DNA from: CAWBXL01 sp963837365
GTDB lineage: Bacteria > Acidobacteriota > Terriglobia > Terriglobales > Acidobacteriaceae
Assembly (NCBI GenBank): GCA_963837365.1
Contig: CAWIMW010000002.1
Span: 620,001-684,000, forward strand
Direction of reading: 5' to 3'
DNA: 64,000 nucleotides
Shown: piece by piece, positions 52,527 through 62,368 of the stretch
Numbering within the stretch: position 1 is the stretch's first letter
Layout of the letters: each line of letters starts with the position of its first letter
The notes under the pieces: generated by a model
What the model was told of the DNA's origin: nothing
Database searches by the model: none
The model's input: only the letters and a program-made list of their open reading frames with translations
Translations under genes and position numbers: made by a program

Positions 52527-55500
52527 CTACCAACCGTAGTCACGCTGCATAGCGATCCTTCGACTCCAAGTTCCTGCGGAACGCTCACTCCGCTCAGGAT
52601 GACAAATCAATGAGTTCGGATTCCGTATCTCCGCCAAATACGTAGTCCTCGGACGGGTATTCAAATCCGCCAGCAAACTGTAATTCCGTGCCTGCGCTTT
52701 CAATTTGTTCACACGGCTATTGGGATCATTAATGTTCCCAAACACAATCGCCTCCGCCGGACAAGACTGCTGGCAAGCGGTCTGCAACTCGCCGTCCTGG
52801 ATCTTGGTGTCCGCCCGCTCCGCATCAATGCGATGCTCATTGATCCGCTGCACGCAGTAGGTGCACTTCTCCATCACCCCGCGGCTGCGCACGGTGACAT
52901 CCGGATTGCGCATCATCTTGTACTGCGGAGTATCGAAGTCCTGGAACAACAGGAAATTAAACCGCCGCACCTTATAAGGACAGTTGTCCGAGCAATACCG
53001 CGTCCCGACGCAGCGGTTGTACACCATGTCGTTCAAGCCTTCGGTCGAATGCACGGTAGCGCCCACCGGACAAACCACTTCACAAGGAGCGTTCTCGCAC
53101 TGCATGCAAGGCACTGGCTGGAAGTACGCCTTGGGATTTTCCCGGTCGCCCTGATAGTAGGCATCCACCCGTAACCAGTGCATGTGCCGCCCAATTACAG
53201 TCTGCTCTTTGCCGACGACAGCAATGTTGTTCTCCGACTGGCAGGCCAGAATGCAGTTGTTGCATCCCACGCAGGCATTCAGATCAATCGCCATGCCCCA
53301 GTTGTAAGGCTCTTTTGCGTACGGATAAGGCTGGTAAAGCGTAAGTTCCTTGGGAACTTCTTCTTCCTTCGCGAAATCCGGCTCCTTGCGATACTCCTCC
53401 AGCGACGCCGTCCGCACCAGCGGACGCGTGCCGGAACCGGTATCCATCGTCTGATAGCCCTGCGTCGAAGCCAGCTTGTAAGTCTTGCCGGTAGGCGCGA
53501 TCGTTACGCCGCTCGCAGTCCACGGAGTCGCGCTGTAGCGCAGCGGATAAGCGTCAAACCCAGCCCCCGCTCCCACCCGTCCCACACGGCGCCGTCCATA
53601 GCCAAGAAATACGGTAATGGAATTGTCCGGATGCCCCGCCTGTATCCAGATCGCCCCTTCAACGCTCTTGCCGTTCAGAGAAATCTCAACCACATCTTCA
53701 GTCTTGAGATTTTTCTCCTCGGCAGTCTTGGGACTGATGAGCACGGCATTGTCCCAAGTCAGCTTGTTCATCGGCTTGGGCAGCTCTTGCAGCCAACCGT
53801 TGTTGCAGAAGCGGCCATCGTAGATGGAGGGATCGCGGCGGAAATTGAGCTCGACTCCACCACTAGGTATCGCTACTAAGATCGAGAAATTCCCGGTCTT
53901 TGCCGTTACCTGCTTCGGGGCAAACGCGGTTCCTTCAACCCAGCCATCATTCAGCGACTTCCGCCAGAACTTATCGAAGTCAGACGAATGCTGCTTTTGC
54001 CAGTAAGCCTTAACGATGTCATGACCGCTGGTGCTCGCCTGCCCCATGAGCAAGGAGACCACCTCATGCGTGCTCTTGCCGTCATAAAGCGGAGCAATCA
54101 GCGGCTGCACGATGCTGACCGTTCCGTCATAAGCACGGCTGTCGCTCCAGGCTTCGAGATAATGCGCTTCATTCACATGCCATTGACAAAGTTCCGCAGT
54201 TTCATCCTGATAAAGACCATGATGAACGCGGATCGGAATATTGGTGTTCTTAAGCGCATCCGCGAAACCAAGATCAGCCGGTGCATCATAAGCAGGATTG
54301 CCGCCAAGTATGACCAGCATGTCAACTTTGCCGGAGCGCATGTCGCTAACTAATTCTTTGATCGACTCGGCATGGTTGATCGGATCGGCATCTACTGGAT
54401 CGGTATAGAAGACCGTCTTGCCGACGTTGCCCAGAGCCTGATTCAGGGAGTGCGCGAGAGTATGAACAGCGGGCGGCTGATGCTCGCCTGCCACGATCAC
54501 GCTGGCACCGCGATGTTTCACTAACTCTGGGGCAATTAGCCCTGCCGGACCAAGAATATCGCCAACTACGCCGCCATTGGCATGTTCAGGCGGAAACAGA
54601 AGGGGATTCGCCAAGTTGCGCACAACGTCTTCAATCCGAGCGGCCTGCATCGGAAACCGGTGGTCCGCCTTGGCCCCGGTCGCCGTCATCCCGCTCTCCA
54701 CCACATACAACCGGTTCATCTCGCCAGCTTCCGGATTCCTCCGCTTGGCAAAATCGCGGATGTACTTCACTGATCCCGGGAACCCGGCCGCCAAAAAGTC
54801 CGCATCCAGCGACAGAATCACATCAGCCTTAGAGAAGTCATACCGGGTCTCAACCGGCTGCCCGAACGCCAGCTTCGCGCCTTCCAGCACATTGTCGCGA
54901 TTGATGGGCTCATACACATGCCACTTGGCCTCGGGATACATCGCCAGAAACGCCTTCTTCTGATCGGCCAAAGTAGGCGAAGAGAAAGTCCGCGAAAGAA
55001 CCCGAATCCCCGCGCCCTTCAATCCCTTCTGGATATTCAGCGGCCCGCGCACGGCGTTAACAAAATCCCCCCAGGTCCGGACATCGCCAAGATAGGTGAT
55101 GGTCTGCGACCGGTCGGGGTCATACATTTCTAAAAGTGACGCCTGGGCAAAAATATCGGTCCCGCCCAAACTGGCCGGATGCTGGTCATTGCCCTCAATC
55201 TTGGTGGGCCGGTACATGTGGCTTTCCACCAGCAGAGGACTCGCATACCCGCCCAGCGTGAATGCCGTGGCATAAAACAAAGGCCGCCCAGGAATGATTT
55301 CTTCCGGCTGCTTCACATAAGGAACAATCGGCTCCAGCGGCTGCTTGGTGCAGGCCGTCATCCCGGCCAGCGCCATGGAAGCGCCCATCATCTGCAAGAA
55401 TCCACGCCGCGAAACCCCGCTGAGCCACTCGGAAGCGCCCTTGGGGAACTCGCGGTGCATCATCTCGCGGAATTCTTCGCTACCCGCCAATTCTTCGAGC

Positions 55501-55633
55501 GACCGCCAGAACTCCGGCCCCTGGGTCTCCGCAATCTGCGCCCGCACGGTCTCAAGATCAAGCTTGCCCTTTTTGCTGGGGCAAACATCTTCCTGATGCT
55601 GATGCGCCTACCGTTTTGTTCGTCGTTCTTCAT
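52527..55633 (-). CDS. actB: Alternative complex III subunit ActB (Mo-oxidoreductase/Fe-S), one frameshift
   Basis: About 1035 residues. I place the start at ATG 55633 (MKNDEQNGRRISIRKMFAPAK). A one-base deletion in the A-run near 55575 moves it into the long frame that begins ETVRAQIAETQGPEFWRSLEE, so the longest single frame (from 55547) lacks the true N-terminus. A twin-arginine-like SRRGFLQMMGASMALAG follows, then a molybdopterin-oxidoreductase-like domain without a visible cofactor ligand, and a C-terminal ferredoxin domain (CVGCNNCILACQSENN, CMQCENAPCEVVCPVGA, CVGTRYCSDNCPYKVRRF, CTYCVQRINEHR). The last 25 residues come from a REP repeat. Confidence 0.9.
52545..52616. repeat. REP (type C) repeat at the actB 3' end
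   Basis: GATCCTTCGACTCCAAGTTC...GCTCACTCCGCTCAGGATGA. It is translated as the last residues of ActB (CHPERSERSAGTWSRR), the well-known peptide of such palindromes. Confidence 0.75.
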
Positions 55634-55647
55634 GTTCTTAACTCTAA

Positions 55648-55714
55648 ACCACTGTCATCCTGAGCGAAGCAAGAGCACGCGAAGCGGGCTCTTGCGCAGT
55701 CGAAGGATCCCTGC
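55648..55714. repeat. REP (type C), unsplit copy
   Basis: TGTCATCCTGAGCGAAGCAA, then GAGCACGCGAAGCGGGCTCT and GCGCAGTCGAAGGATCCCTG. This copy serves as the intact reference for the IS copy 1 site. Confidence 0.8.
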
Positions 55715-55812
55715 AACTTTTACGCCTTCGATGCTGCTGCAAGGCATTCTCTAAATCACCCTGGAAGCGGCGCCATGAGAACGCCCAACATCGCCACTAC
55801 CGCTGCCACCCT

Positions 55813-55882
55813 TGAAGGGGTCCTTCGACTCCGTGAGTGCTTCGCTTCGCGCACCACTCACTCCGCTCAGGATGACAGTTCA
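55813..55882. repeat. REP (type C), inverted copy
   Basis: GGTCCTTCGACTCCGTGAGT...CACTCACTCCGCTCAGGATG. It is inverted relative to the copy at 55648 and close to it, so the pair with the spacer (55648-55882) resembles a REPIN-like doublet just upstream of actB. Confidence 0.7.
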
Positions 55883-55888
55883 AAAATC

Positions 55889-56584
55889 TTACCGATGACA
55901 AGTCGAGCAACTCGTAATATCCGCGGTAGTCCGCAGGTGATACTTCGCCTTCAACGCCGTCCCCAGCGAAATCTGGTCAATATATTTCTGCCCATCAAAC
56001 TCCACCGGATTGTCCGACGAAGGCTGCTGATACCGCATATTGAATACCTGCTCCCGCGGCCGCAAATTCTTCTCCGGCGCGCGATGGCACTCCAGGCACC
56101 ACTCCATCTGCAACGAAGCGTAGTTGTACATCAAAGGCATGCGATCCACCGGCCCATGACAGGTATTGCACCCCACGCCTTTATTGATATGAATGCTGTG
56201 ATTGAAATAAACAAAGTCCGGCAGATCGTTCACCCGGTTCCAAACCAGAGATTTGCCCGTCCGGAAGCTCTCCCGCACCGGCTCCAGCATGGGAGCGTTG
56301 GTCCAAATCTGCCGGTGGCAGTTCATGCAGGTAGCCGTAGGAGGAATCCCGGCAAAACTCGAAGTCTCAACCGAGGTATGGCAGTACCGGCAATCAATCC
56401 CCAACCCAGCCACGTGGTGCTGATGACTAAACGGCGCAGGCTGAGGCCGCGCTACCCCCGCATAAGTAACGTAAGGCGAGCGCTGAATCTCCGCCGCCGC
56501 CCAAAAGAGCGCCGCCACCACGAAGATTGCTCCATAAATCGTGGCCCTAGATAATGTATTCGTGCTGCGGTGAAAAATCTGCAT
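55889..56584 (-). CDS. actA: Alternative complex III subunit ActA (pentaheme cytochrome c)
   Basis: 231 residues. One N-terminal transmembrane helix (ATIYGAIFVVAALFWAAA) anchors a periplasmic part with five CxxCH heme sites: CRYCH, CMNCH, CNTCH, CLECH and CSTCH. Five is the usual number for ActA. It accepts electrons within the ACIII complex. First gene of the operon as seen here; a promoter could lie in the AT-rich 56585-56987 gap. Confidence 0.94.
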   Translation of the reverse strand: MQIFHRSTNTLSRATIYGAIFVVAALFWAAAEIQRSPYVTYAGVARPQPAPFSHQHHVAGLGIDCRYCHTSVETSSFAGIPPTATCMNCHRQIWTNAPMLEPVRESFRTGKSLVWNRVNDLPDFVYFNHSIHINKGVGCNTCHGPVDRMPLMYNYASLQMEWCLECHRAPEKNLRPREQVFNMRYQQPSSDNPVEFDGQKYIDQISLGTALKAKYHLRTTADITSCSTCHR

Positions 56585-56987
56585 CGAGAGTTGATTTCAG
56601 GTGCAGCGAAACCGGTACACAGTTTCGGTCTTGGCGGTGTTGCCTACCCCACACACCCACATTCAGCAACTAGTTTTCCGAGAAGACCGAAAAGTATATC
56701 AGCTTGCATGACGAAATGGTATTTCGCACGGTTCATCCGAAAAAAATTCTTCAAAAAATAAATCTTAGGGAATTTCCTCAGCGAAATGCGAACAGGTTCC
56801 ACCGGCGCTCAGAAGTACTTACTTTCCCAATTCGGGAAGGAAAAAACTATTCACGCCATCCAAAAAACAATCGAAAGATTTGTCATTCCGACGAGGAGCT
56901 GTAGCGACTAAGGAGGAAGGTTTTGGTTTGCTGTTCGAGCAAAAAGGACCGAAACCTCACCACAGAGGCACAGAGTCACACGAGGCC
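56585..56987. other. 403-base intergenic gap upstream of actA
   Basis: AT-richer than its surroundings (runs such as AAAAAAATTCTTCAAAAAATAA near 56740-56762), likely to hold the actA promoter on the minus strand. It contains a REP half (TTTGTCATTCCGACGAGGAG, 56879-56898) and a type D half-repeat (CTCACCACAGAGGCACAGAG, 56957-56976) at its right end. No gene seen. Confidence 0.55.
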
Positions 56988-58466
56988 CTACCGCAAATTC
57001 ATCACCATCAGCTTAGGCTCGGTCATCTCCTCAATCGCATACCGCAACCCCTCGCGCCCCAGCCCGGAGTCCTTCACTCCCCCATAAGGCATATGATCAA
57101 TCCGGAACGAAGGCACATCCCCGGCCACCACCGCCCCCACCTCCAACTCCTCATAAGCCTGAAAGAGCAGCTTGGCATCCCGGGCAAAAACCCCAGCCTG
57201 CAACCCATAAGGAGAGCTATTCATGGCCCGCAAAGCCTCCTCAAATGAGTCATAAGCTTCCACAGTCACTACCGGCCCAAAAATTTCCTGACAATTGACT
57301 TTCATCTCGGGACGGGTCCCGGTCAAAACCGTAGGCTCCAGCATCGAACCATCGCGCTTCCCACCCGCCAACAGCCGGGCCCCTCCGCGCACCGCCTCGT
57401 TCACCCAGTCACATGCCCGGACCGCATCGCTTTCCCGAATCAGCGGCCCCAGGTCCACGGAATCATCCATCGGATCACCCATCTTCAATCTGTCAACCGC
57501 GGCCAGCAGCAACTCTATAAACTTCCCAAACACCGAACGTTCGACCACGATCCGCTGTACGGAAATGCAAGTCTGCCCAGCGTAAGAGAACCCGCCAATG
57601 GCACAACGCTCCGCTGCAAACTCCAGATCAGCATCACTGTGCACGATGACCCCGGCGTTCCCGCCGAGTTCCAACACAACTTTCTTCTTCCCAGCGTTGT
57701 TCTTGATCTGCCACCCAACCGCCGCACTGCCAGTAAAACTAATCAACTTGATGCGCTCGTCGGAAACCAGCAGCCCAGCATCAGCATTGGATAACGGCAG
57801 CACATTAAGCCCGCCATCCGGCCACCCTGCCTGCTGCACCGCCTCCGCCAGCAGCAAAGCCGTCAAAGGAGTCTGCGGCGCCGGCTTCAACACCAGAGGA
57901 CACCCCGCCGCAATCGCCGGAGCCACCTTATGCGCCACCAAATTCAAAGGAAAATTAAACGGAGTGATCCCGGCAACTGGCCCCAGCGGAAACCGCTTCA
58001 CAATCCCCCACCGTCCGGCGGTAAACTGCTGCCAGTCAAGCGGAAGATACTCGCCGTAAATCCGCGTACTCTCCTCGGCGGCGACGTTAAAGGTAAAAAT
58101 CCCCCGCTCGACTTCCGTCCGCGCCGCCTTCAAGGGCTTGCCCGACTCCAGCGCCATAGTCCGGGCAAACTCTTCCTTGCGCGCCGTAATGGTCGCCGCC
58201 ACCTGCCGCAACACCCGCTGCCGCTCAAACGCAGGCAGCCGCCGGGTGGTCCCAAACGCCTTTACCGCCGCAGCAATCGCCGCCTCGGCATGCTCTCGCC
58301 GCCCTTGAAATACTTGTCCCACGACACTGCCGTCGTAAGGAGAGTGAATCTCAACCGGATCCCCGGCTTCAATCCATTTGCCATCACGAAAAACCCTTGT
58401 GTGCTGACCGGAGTAGCTGTCATCTGGGCCATGACTGTAAAGCCTCCGCTGTGGAAGGAACCCCAC
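56988..58466 (-). CDS. NAD(P)-dependent aldehyde dehydrogenase
   Basis: 492 residues, full length. VLELGGNAGVIVHSD with the catalytic Glu (about residue 268) and SYAGQTCISVQRIVVE with the catalytic Cys (about 302); FNFPLNLVAHKVAPAIAAG is the NAD-binding entry. It oxidises an aldehyde to the acid; the substrate group (semialdehyde, lactaldehyde-like) is not clear. No neighbour of a pathway is adjacent; the amidase is separated by the IS. Confidence 0.94.
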   Translation of the reverse strand: MGFLPQRRLYSHGPDDSYSGQHTRVFRDGKWIEAGDPVEIHSPYDGSVVGQVFQGRREHAEAAIAAAVKAFGTTRRLPAFERQRVLRQVAATITARKEEFARTMALESGKPLKAARTEVERGIFTFNVAAEESTRIYGEYLPLDWQQFTAGRWGIVKRFPLGPVAGITPFNFPLNLVAHKVAPAIAAGCPLVLKPAPQTPLTALLLAEAVQQAGWPDGGLNVLPLSNADAGLLVSDERIKLISFTGSAAVGWQIKNNAGKKKVVLELGGNAGVIVHSDADLEFAAERCAIGGFSYAGQTCISVQRIVVERSVFGKFIELLLAAVDRLKMGDPMDDSVDLGPLIRESDAVRACDWVNEAVRGGARLLAGGKRDGSMLEPTVLTGTRPEMKVNCQEIFGPVVTVEAYDSFEEALRAMNSSPYGLQAGVFARDAKLLFQAYEELEVGAVVAGDVPSFRIDHMPYGGVKDSGLGREGLRYAIEEMTEPKLMVMNLR

Positions 58467-58697
58467 CTAATTATAGAACTGTTCTATAAAGGAATGGTGA
58501 ATAGTCTCTTTGTCATTCCGACGATGAGCGCCGCGAAGAGCAGGAATCTGCTATTGGCCGACAGCTTCATGGAGCTATCCAGGAAAGCAGATTCCTCCGC
58601 GTCGCTACGCTCCTTGTTGATTGCATAACGACGTTGGTTCGATCATAGCGAGTAATTGGAACTGCGAAACGGCCAGGCTCGAGAAGGAGCTAACGTC

Positions 58698-59710
58698 ATG
58701 CTGATTATAGGCTGTGATTTTCATCCTGGGTTTCAGCAGGTCGCGATCTTTGACAAACAGACGGGAGAGTATCAAGAGAAGCGCCTGAGACATCGCCCCG
58801 AGGCGGAGCAGTTTTACCGCTCGCTGGTGGAGCGACCGGTGCGGGTGGGGATGGAAGCCTGCGGGCACTATCCCTGGTTAGAACGGTTGCTGCAGGAGTT
58901 GGGCATGGAGCTGTGGTTGGGCGAAGCGGCGAAGATTCGCGCCAGCGTGGTGCGCAAGCAGAAGACCGACCGGCGAGATGCGCAACATCTGCTGCAGCTG
59001 TTGATCGAAGACCGTTTTCCGCGGATCTGGGTGCCGAGTCTGGAGGAGCGGGACGTGCGGCAGTTGCTGGTGCATCGTCACAAGCAAGTGCAGGCACGGA
59101 CCCGGAACAAGAACCAGCTGCAAGCACTGGCATTGAGCCAGGGAGTGCGGCGGAAGTGAAAGCTGTGGAGCGCAAGCGGGCGGGCGGAGTTGGAAAAATT
59201 CGCGTTGCTGCCCTATGCAGCGGTGCGGCGCGAGCGCTTGCTGGCCACGTTGGGGCAGTTGGAAGCGGAGATCGCGAAGCTGAAGAGACAGGTGGAAGAA
59301 GAAGTGAAACAACGGCCGGCGGCAGTGAAGTTGATGACCCATCCGGGAGTGGGTCCGGTGACGGCGATGGCCATGGTGCTGACGCTGGGACCGGCGGAGC
59401 GTTTCCGTCGGGACGTCAAGTGGGCAGTTATTCGGGCAGATTCCGCGCGAGCACTCCTGGACGGACGGCAGAAGTTGGGACCGATCAGCAAGCAGGGCAG
59501 TTCGTTCTGCGTTTTTTGCTGGTGGAAGCGGGACAGTCAGCAGCGCGTTATGACCCGGAGTTGGGCCGTTTCTATCGCCGCCTGGCAGTGCGCAAACATC
59601 GCGCGCTGGCCAAGGTGGCGGTGGCGCGCAAGCTGGCGATGAGGTTGTACCTCGTTTTATTCGTGGACTGCAATACTCGCAACTATGAGGGCGTGTGCAG
59701 GCAAGCCTGA
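58698..59710 (+). pseudogene. IS110-family transposase, copy 2, disrupted
   Basis: Start ATG 58698 (MLIIGCDFHPGFQQVAIFDK). The same order of motifs as in copy 1: GMEACGHYPWLERLL, KTDRRDAQHLL, HRHKQVQARTRNKNQLQALAL. A TGA at 59157-59159 interrupts the frame (after GVRRK), which then continues in the same frame to KLMTHPGVGPVTAMAMVL. A one-base deletion near 59499 shifts the frame before the SKQGSS-VLRFLLVEAGQSAAR serine region. The stop is TGA 59708. Two lesions; not functional as read. Confidence 0.85.
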
Positions 59711-59983
59711 GTCATTCCGTGGCCGGAACGTTTCGGAGACTGGTTGAGTAGGCAGCCTGCCTCCCCGAAGGAGTGGGGAGTTCGCAGTAGCAATCTTGGG
59801 AGCAAGTACCGAAGAGATGGATGGTGAGACCTTGCGTCCACCGCACGATTGAGAGAGAACACGAGACTTGGTCAAAATCGCAAAACCTTTCCGGATAGAG
59901 CGAAATGGCGCTAGATCAAACCCTTAGACGCCAGCGGAGAGGTCTTGCCAAAAATGCCTTGACTCGGCACACGTCGTTAGAGA
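59711..59983 (+). ncRNA. Possible bridge/seek RNA region of IS copy 2
   Basis: Directly after the transposase stop is GTCATTCCG (59711-59719), fully complementary to this copy's right target half CGGAATGAC (59984-59992). The stretch has hairpin potential (GCAGCCTGC, CTCCCCGAAGGAGTGGGGAG). In IS1111-type elements the guide RNA comes from this end. Not proven here; the left guide was not found. Confidence 0.45.
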
Positions 59984-60052
59984 CGGAATGACAAGTTCGT
60001 TTTAGTTTAGGTTCACCATTACCCGCGACCAATGCGGTTAAGATTTAAGCCA

Positions 60053-61435
60053 GTGCAACCCACCATCCTAGAACTCGGAGAACTGCTCAGGAGGAAGTCC
60101 CTCTCCCCGGTCGAGCTAGTAGAGCAACACCTCGATCGAATCGAAAAACTAAACCCAACCCTAAACGCCTTCATCACGGTCATGGCCGACCAAGCCCGAG
60201 CCCAGGCCCGCCAAGCCGAACAAGAAATCCGCGAAGGCGACTGGCGCGGCCCTCTCCACGGCGTTCCCATAGGCCTAAAAGACCTCATCGACACCGCCGG
60301 CATCCGCACCACCGCCGCTAGCGCGCTTATTTAAAGACCGAGTTCCCACCGAAGACGCCGAAGTAGTAACCCGCCTGAAAAAAGCCGGAGCCATCATCCT
60401 CGGCAAACAAAATCTGCACGAGTTCGCCTACGGCGGCAGCTCCATCATCAGTTACTACGGAGAAGTCCACAACCCCTGGAACCCAGCCCACATCACCGGA
60501 GGCTCCTCAGGAGGCTCCGCCGCCGCCGTAGCCGCCGGCCTGGGATACGGCGCCATCGGCACCGACACCGCAGGCTCCATCCGCGAACCAGCATCGCCAT
60601 GCGGAGTAGTAGGACTGAAACCAACCTACGGAAGGGTCAGCACGCGAGGAGTAATTCCGCTGGCGCCGTCGTTCGACCACGTAGGCCCAATTGCAAAAAG
60701 AGTCTCCGACGCAGCCGTCATTCTTCAGGCGATTGCCGGATACGACGCCAAAGACAAATTCAGTGCTGACAAGCCGGTGGACAACTACATCGCGGCACTG
60801 GACAGAAAAACCAGAACCTCTGGGGATCGGCGTCCCCCGCAAATTTTTCTTTGACGATCTGGACCCCGAAGTAGCGTCCGCCATGAAACATGCGCTGGAT
60901 GTACTCCGCACCCTCTCCAAAGAAATCCGCGACCTGGAATTCGAAGTCCCCACGCAAAGAACCCTGCAAGGCGCAGAGTCCTACGCCTACCACGCCGAGT
61001 ACGCTAAGCGGAGTCCAGAGCTCTATCAACCCGAAACCCTAAGGCGAATCCAGAACGGCGCAAACGTGGAGCAGGCGGAAGTTGAACGCCGCCTGCAACT
61101 GCTGGCAAAGTTCCGCGCGTGAAATTGGAGAGGTATTCAAAGACGTAGACGTCCTGGTGACTCCAACCGTCCCCATCCCGCCTCCAACCATCGCCGAATT
61201 AAAGCAAAATCCAGACCAACTCCGCGAACACGAGTTGATCCTGCTACGCAACACACGACCATTCAACGTCTGGGGATTACCCGCGATCTCGGTCCCCTGC
61301 GGCTTCACCGAATCGGGACTGCCGATAGGCTTACAAATAGCAGGCCCGCAGTGGCAGGAATCCAAGGTTCTGCAAATAGCTCAGGCCTACGAACAAGCGA
61401 CGGCTTGGCACAGACGCCAGCCGTCGCCGAGATAA
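60053..61435 (+). pseudogene. Amidase (GatA/AtzF family), three frameshifts
   Basis: About 460 residues when joined. The first frame (GTG 60053 or ATG 60032) has the Lys of the amidase triad in PIGLKDLID and breaks near 60330. The second has ITGGSSGGSAAAVAAG and GTDTAGSIREPA (cis-Ser and catalytic Ser) and breaks at an A-run near 60802. The third runs GIGVPRKFFFDD to LLAKFR and breaks near 61121. The fourth ends VPCGFTESGLPIGLQIAG. All three are one-base insertions in an otherwise well-conserved sequence; catalytic residues are intact, so it may be an intact gene with sequence errors. Substrate unknown. Confidence 0.8.
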
Positions 61436-61797
61436 CATCATCTAGGGCTAGGCGCAAACGCATGTGAATTCGCAGATATTTCAGGGGCAATTGGGGCGAA
61501 AGAATCAACACGCGTATTGCGATGTCACTTCCAAGCATTCCAGAATGTCACTGGTGAAAAAAGGGAACGAAATTAGAATTTCTTGAACCGCCAACGATGG
61601 TCCGAATTCGGCCGACGGCGCTCCGGCTTTTCACTTGAGAGCCCAAACACAAGGATTATCGTCACTGATGGACCACAAATAATGGGACGTACACTGAGGA
61701 TTGGGCTCGCCCAAGATGTCGCATTGAAATTACCGCTGAGATTTCCGCCAACGGAGGTCGCGAAAACAGGAAGGATTCAGTACTCGGTACGGCCCCC
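61436..61797. other. Unassigned stretch between amidase and decayed gene
   Basis: 362 bases without a convincing gene. A short open frame (61583-61801) codes for a Pro/Arg-rich peptide with no recognisable family. It may be the ruined 5' part of the next gene. No repeat or RNA gene seen. Confidence 0.4.
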
Positions 61798-62368
61798 TTG
61801 ATAAAATGGCATTTTCGGCGAATCAAAGCGACACACGAGCATTTATTAGCATTCCACTTGGACGGAAACTGGCTTCTATTGGACGAATGGAAGCCGTCGA
61901 AGATCGAGGAGCGCACTGCGGGCTCCTTGTCATTGCGATGTATCAATGTGAATAGTCCCTGGGGATGGGAAGCGGCACTGTGTTTTGACCGGAATAGTGG
62001 GACCATACTGGCGAAATCGACTACACAAAAAGACAAGCCCTATGGCTGCACCTACGGCGACTACCAGAAGTTTGGAGAGAAGCTTTTCCCACACTCCATT
62101 CAATGCCTAAAAAATGGTCGGCTTGCTTTGCAGGCCAAGGTCCTGAACTGAGAACTCAAGCATCGGCTATGCATCCATGTTTGTGCCTCCCGCAGGTGCT
62201 CGGGAACTGACATATTGTCCTCACGAAGGATTTCCAGCTATAGTTCTCCGCGCTGATGTACCATCTTTTCGCTGGCCTGCTCCAGTCGCAATTTCATTCA
62301 TTGTAGGTCCCGATGCTAAGCCGCATGATCCAGTGGTGACGCATTCGGGAGGCGCTGAGGCAGATTAG
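61798..62368 (+). pseudogene. Decayed TonB-like (energy transducer) gene
   Basis: Two fragments. The first (61798-62151) ends YGCTYGDYQKFGEKLFP, a motif I recall from acidobacterial energy-transducer TonB-type proteins. The second (62177-62368) has MFVPPAGARELTYCP and APVAISFIVGPDAKPHDPVVTHSGGAEAD, like the start of a TonB C-terminal domain (VVGPDGKPHD). It stops before the expected end of the domain. The rest is absent, so it is a remnant. Family assignment is from memory of pattern only. Confidence 0.5.

Larger units (their letters stand above)
58618..59983 (+). mobile_element. IS110-family (IS1111-type) element, copy 2
   Basis: About 1366 bases (start could be 58617). Ends TGATTGCATAACGACG and CGTCGTTAGAGA carry the inverted subterminal TAACGACG as in copy 1. 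About 80 bases precede the transposase and about 270 follow it. Nucleotide sequence is similar to copy 1 but far from identical, so the two are diverged relatives, not a recent duplication. It lies between the aldehyde dehydrogenase and the amidase. Confidence 0.85.
58510..59994. repeat. REP (type C) palindrome split by IS copy 2
   Basis: Left part TTTGTCATTCCGACGATGAG...GCTACGCTCCTTG (58510-58617), right part CGGAATGACA (59984-59993). Joined they give CTCCTTG(T)CGGAATGACA, which fits the CTCCTCGTCGGAATGACA seen in reverse at 56879. The mirrored arms GGAATCTGC and GCAGATTCC within the left part confirm the palindrome. Confidence 0.75.

Noticed and set aside
51602..52552. 316-codon plus-strand frame inside IS copy 1
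   Set aside because: Antisense to the transposase; Leu/Pro/His-rich with no domain. Overlap with the IS ends shows it is not conserved.
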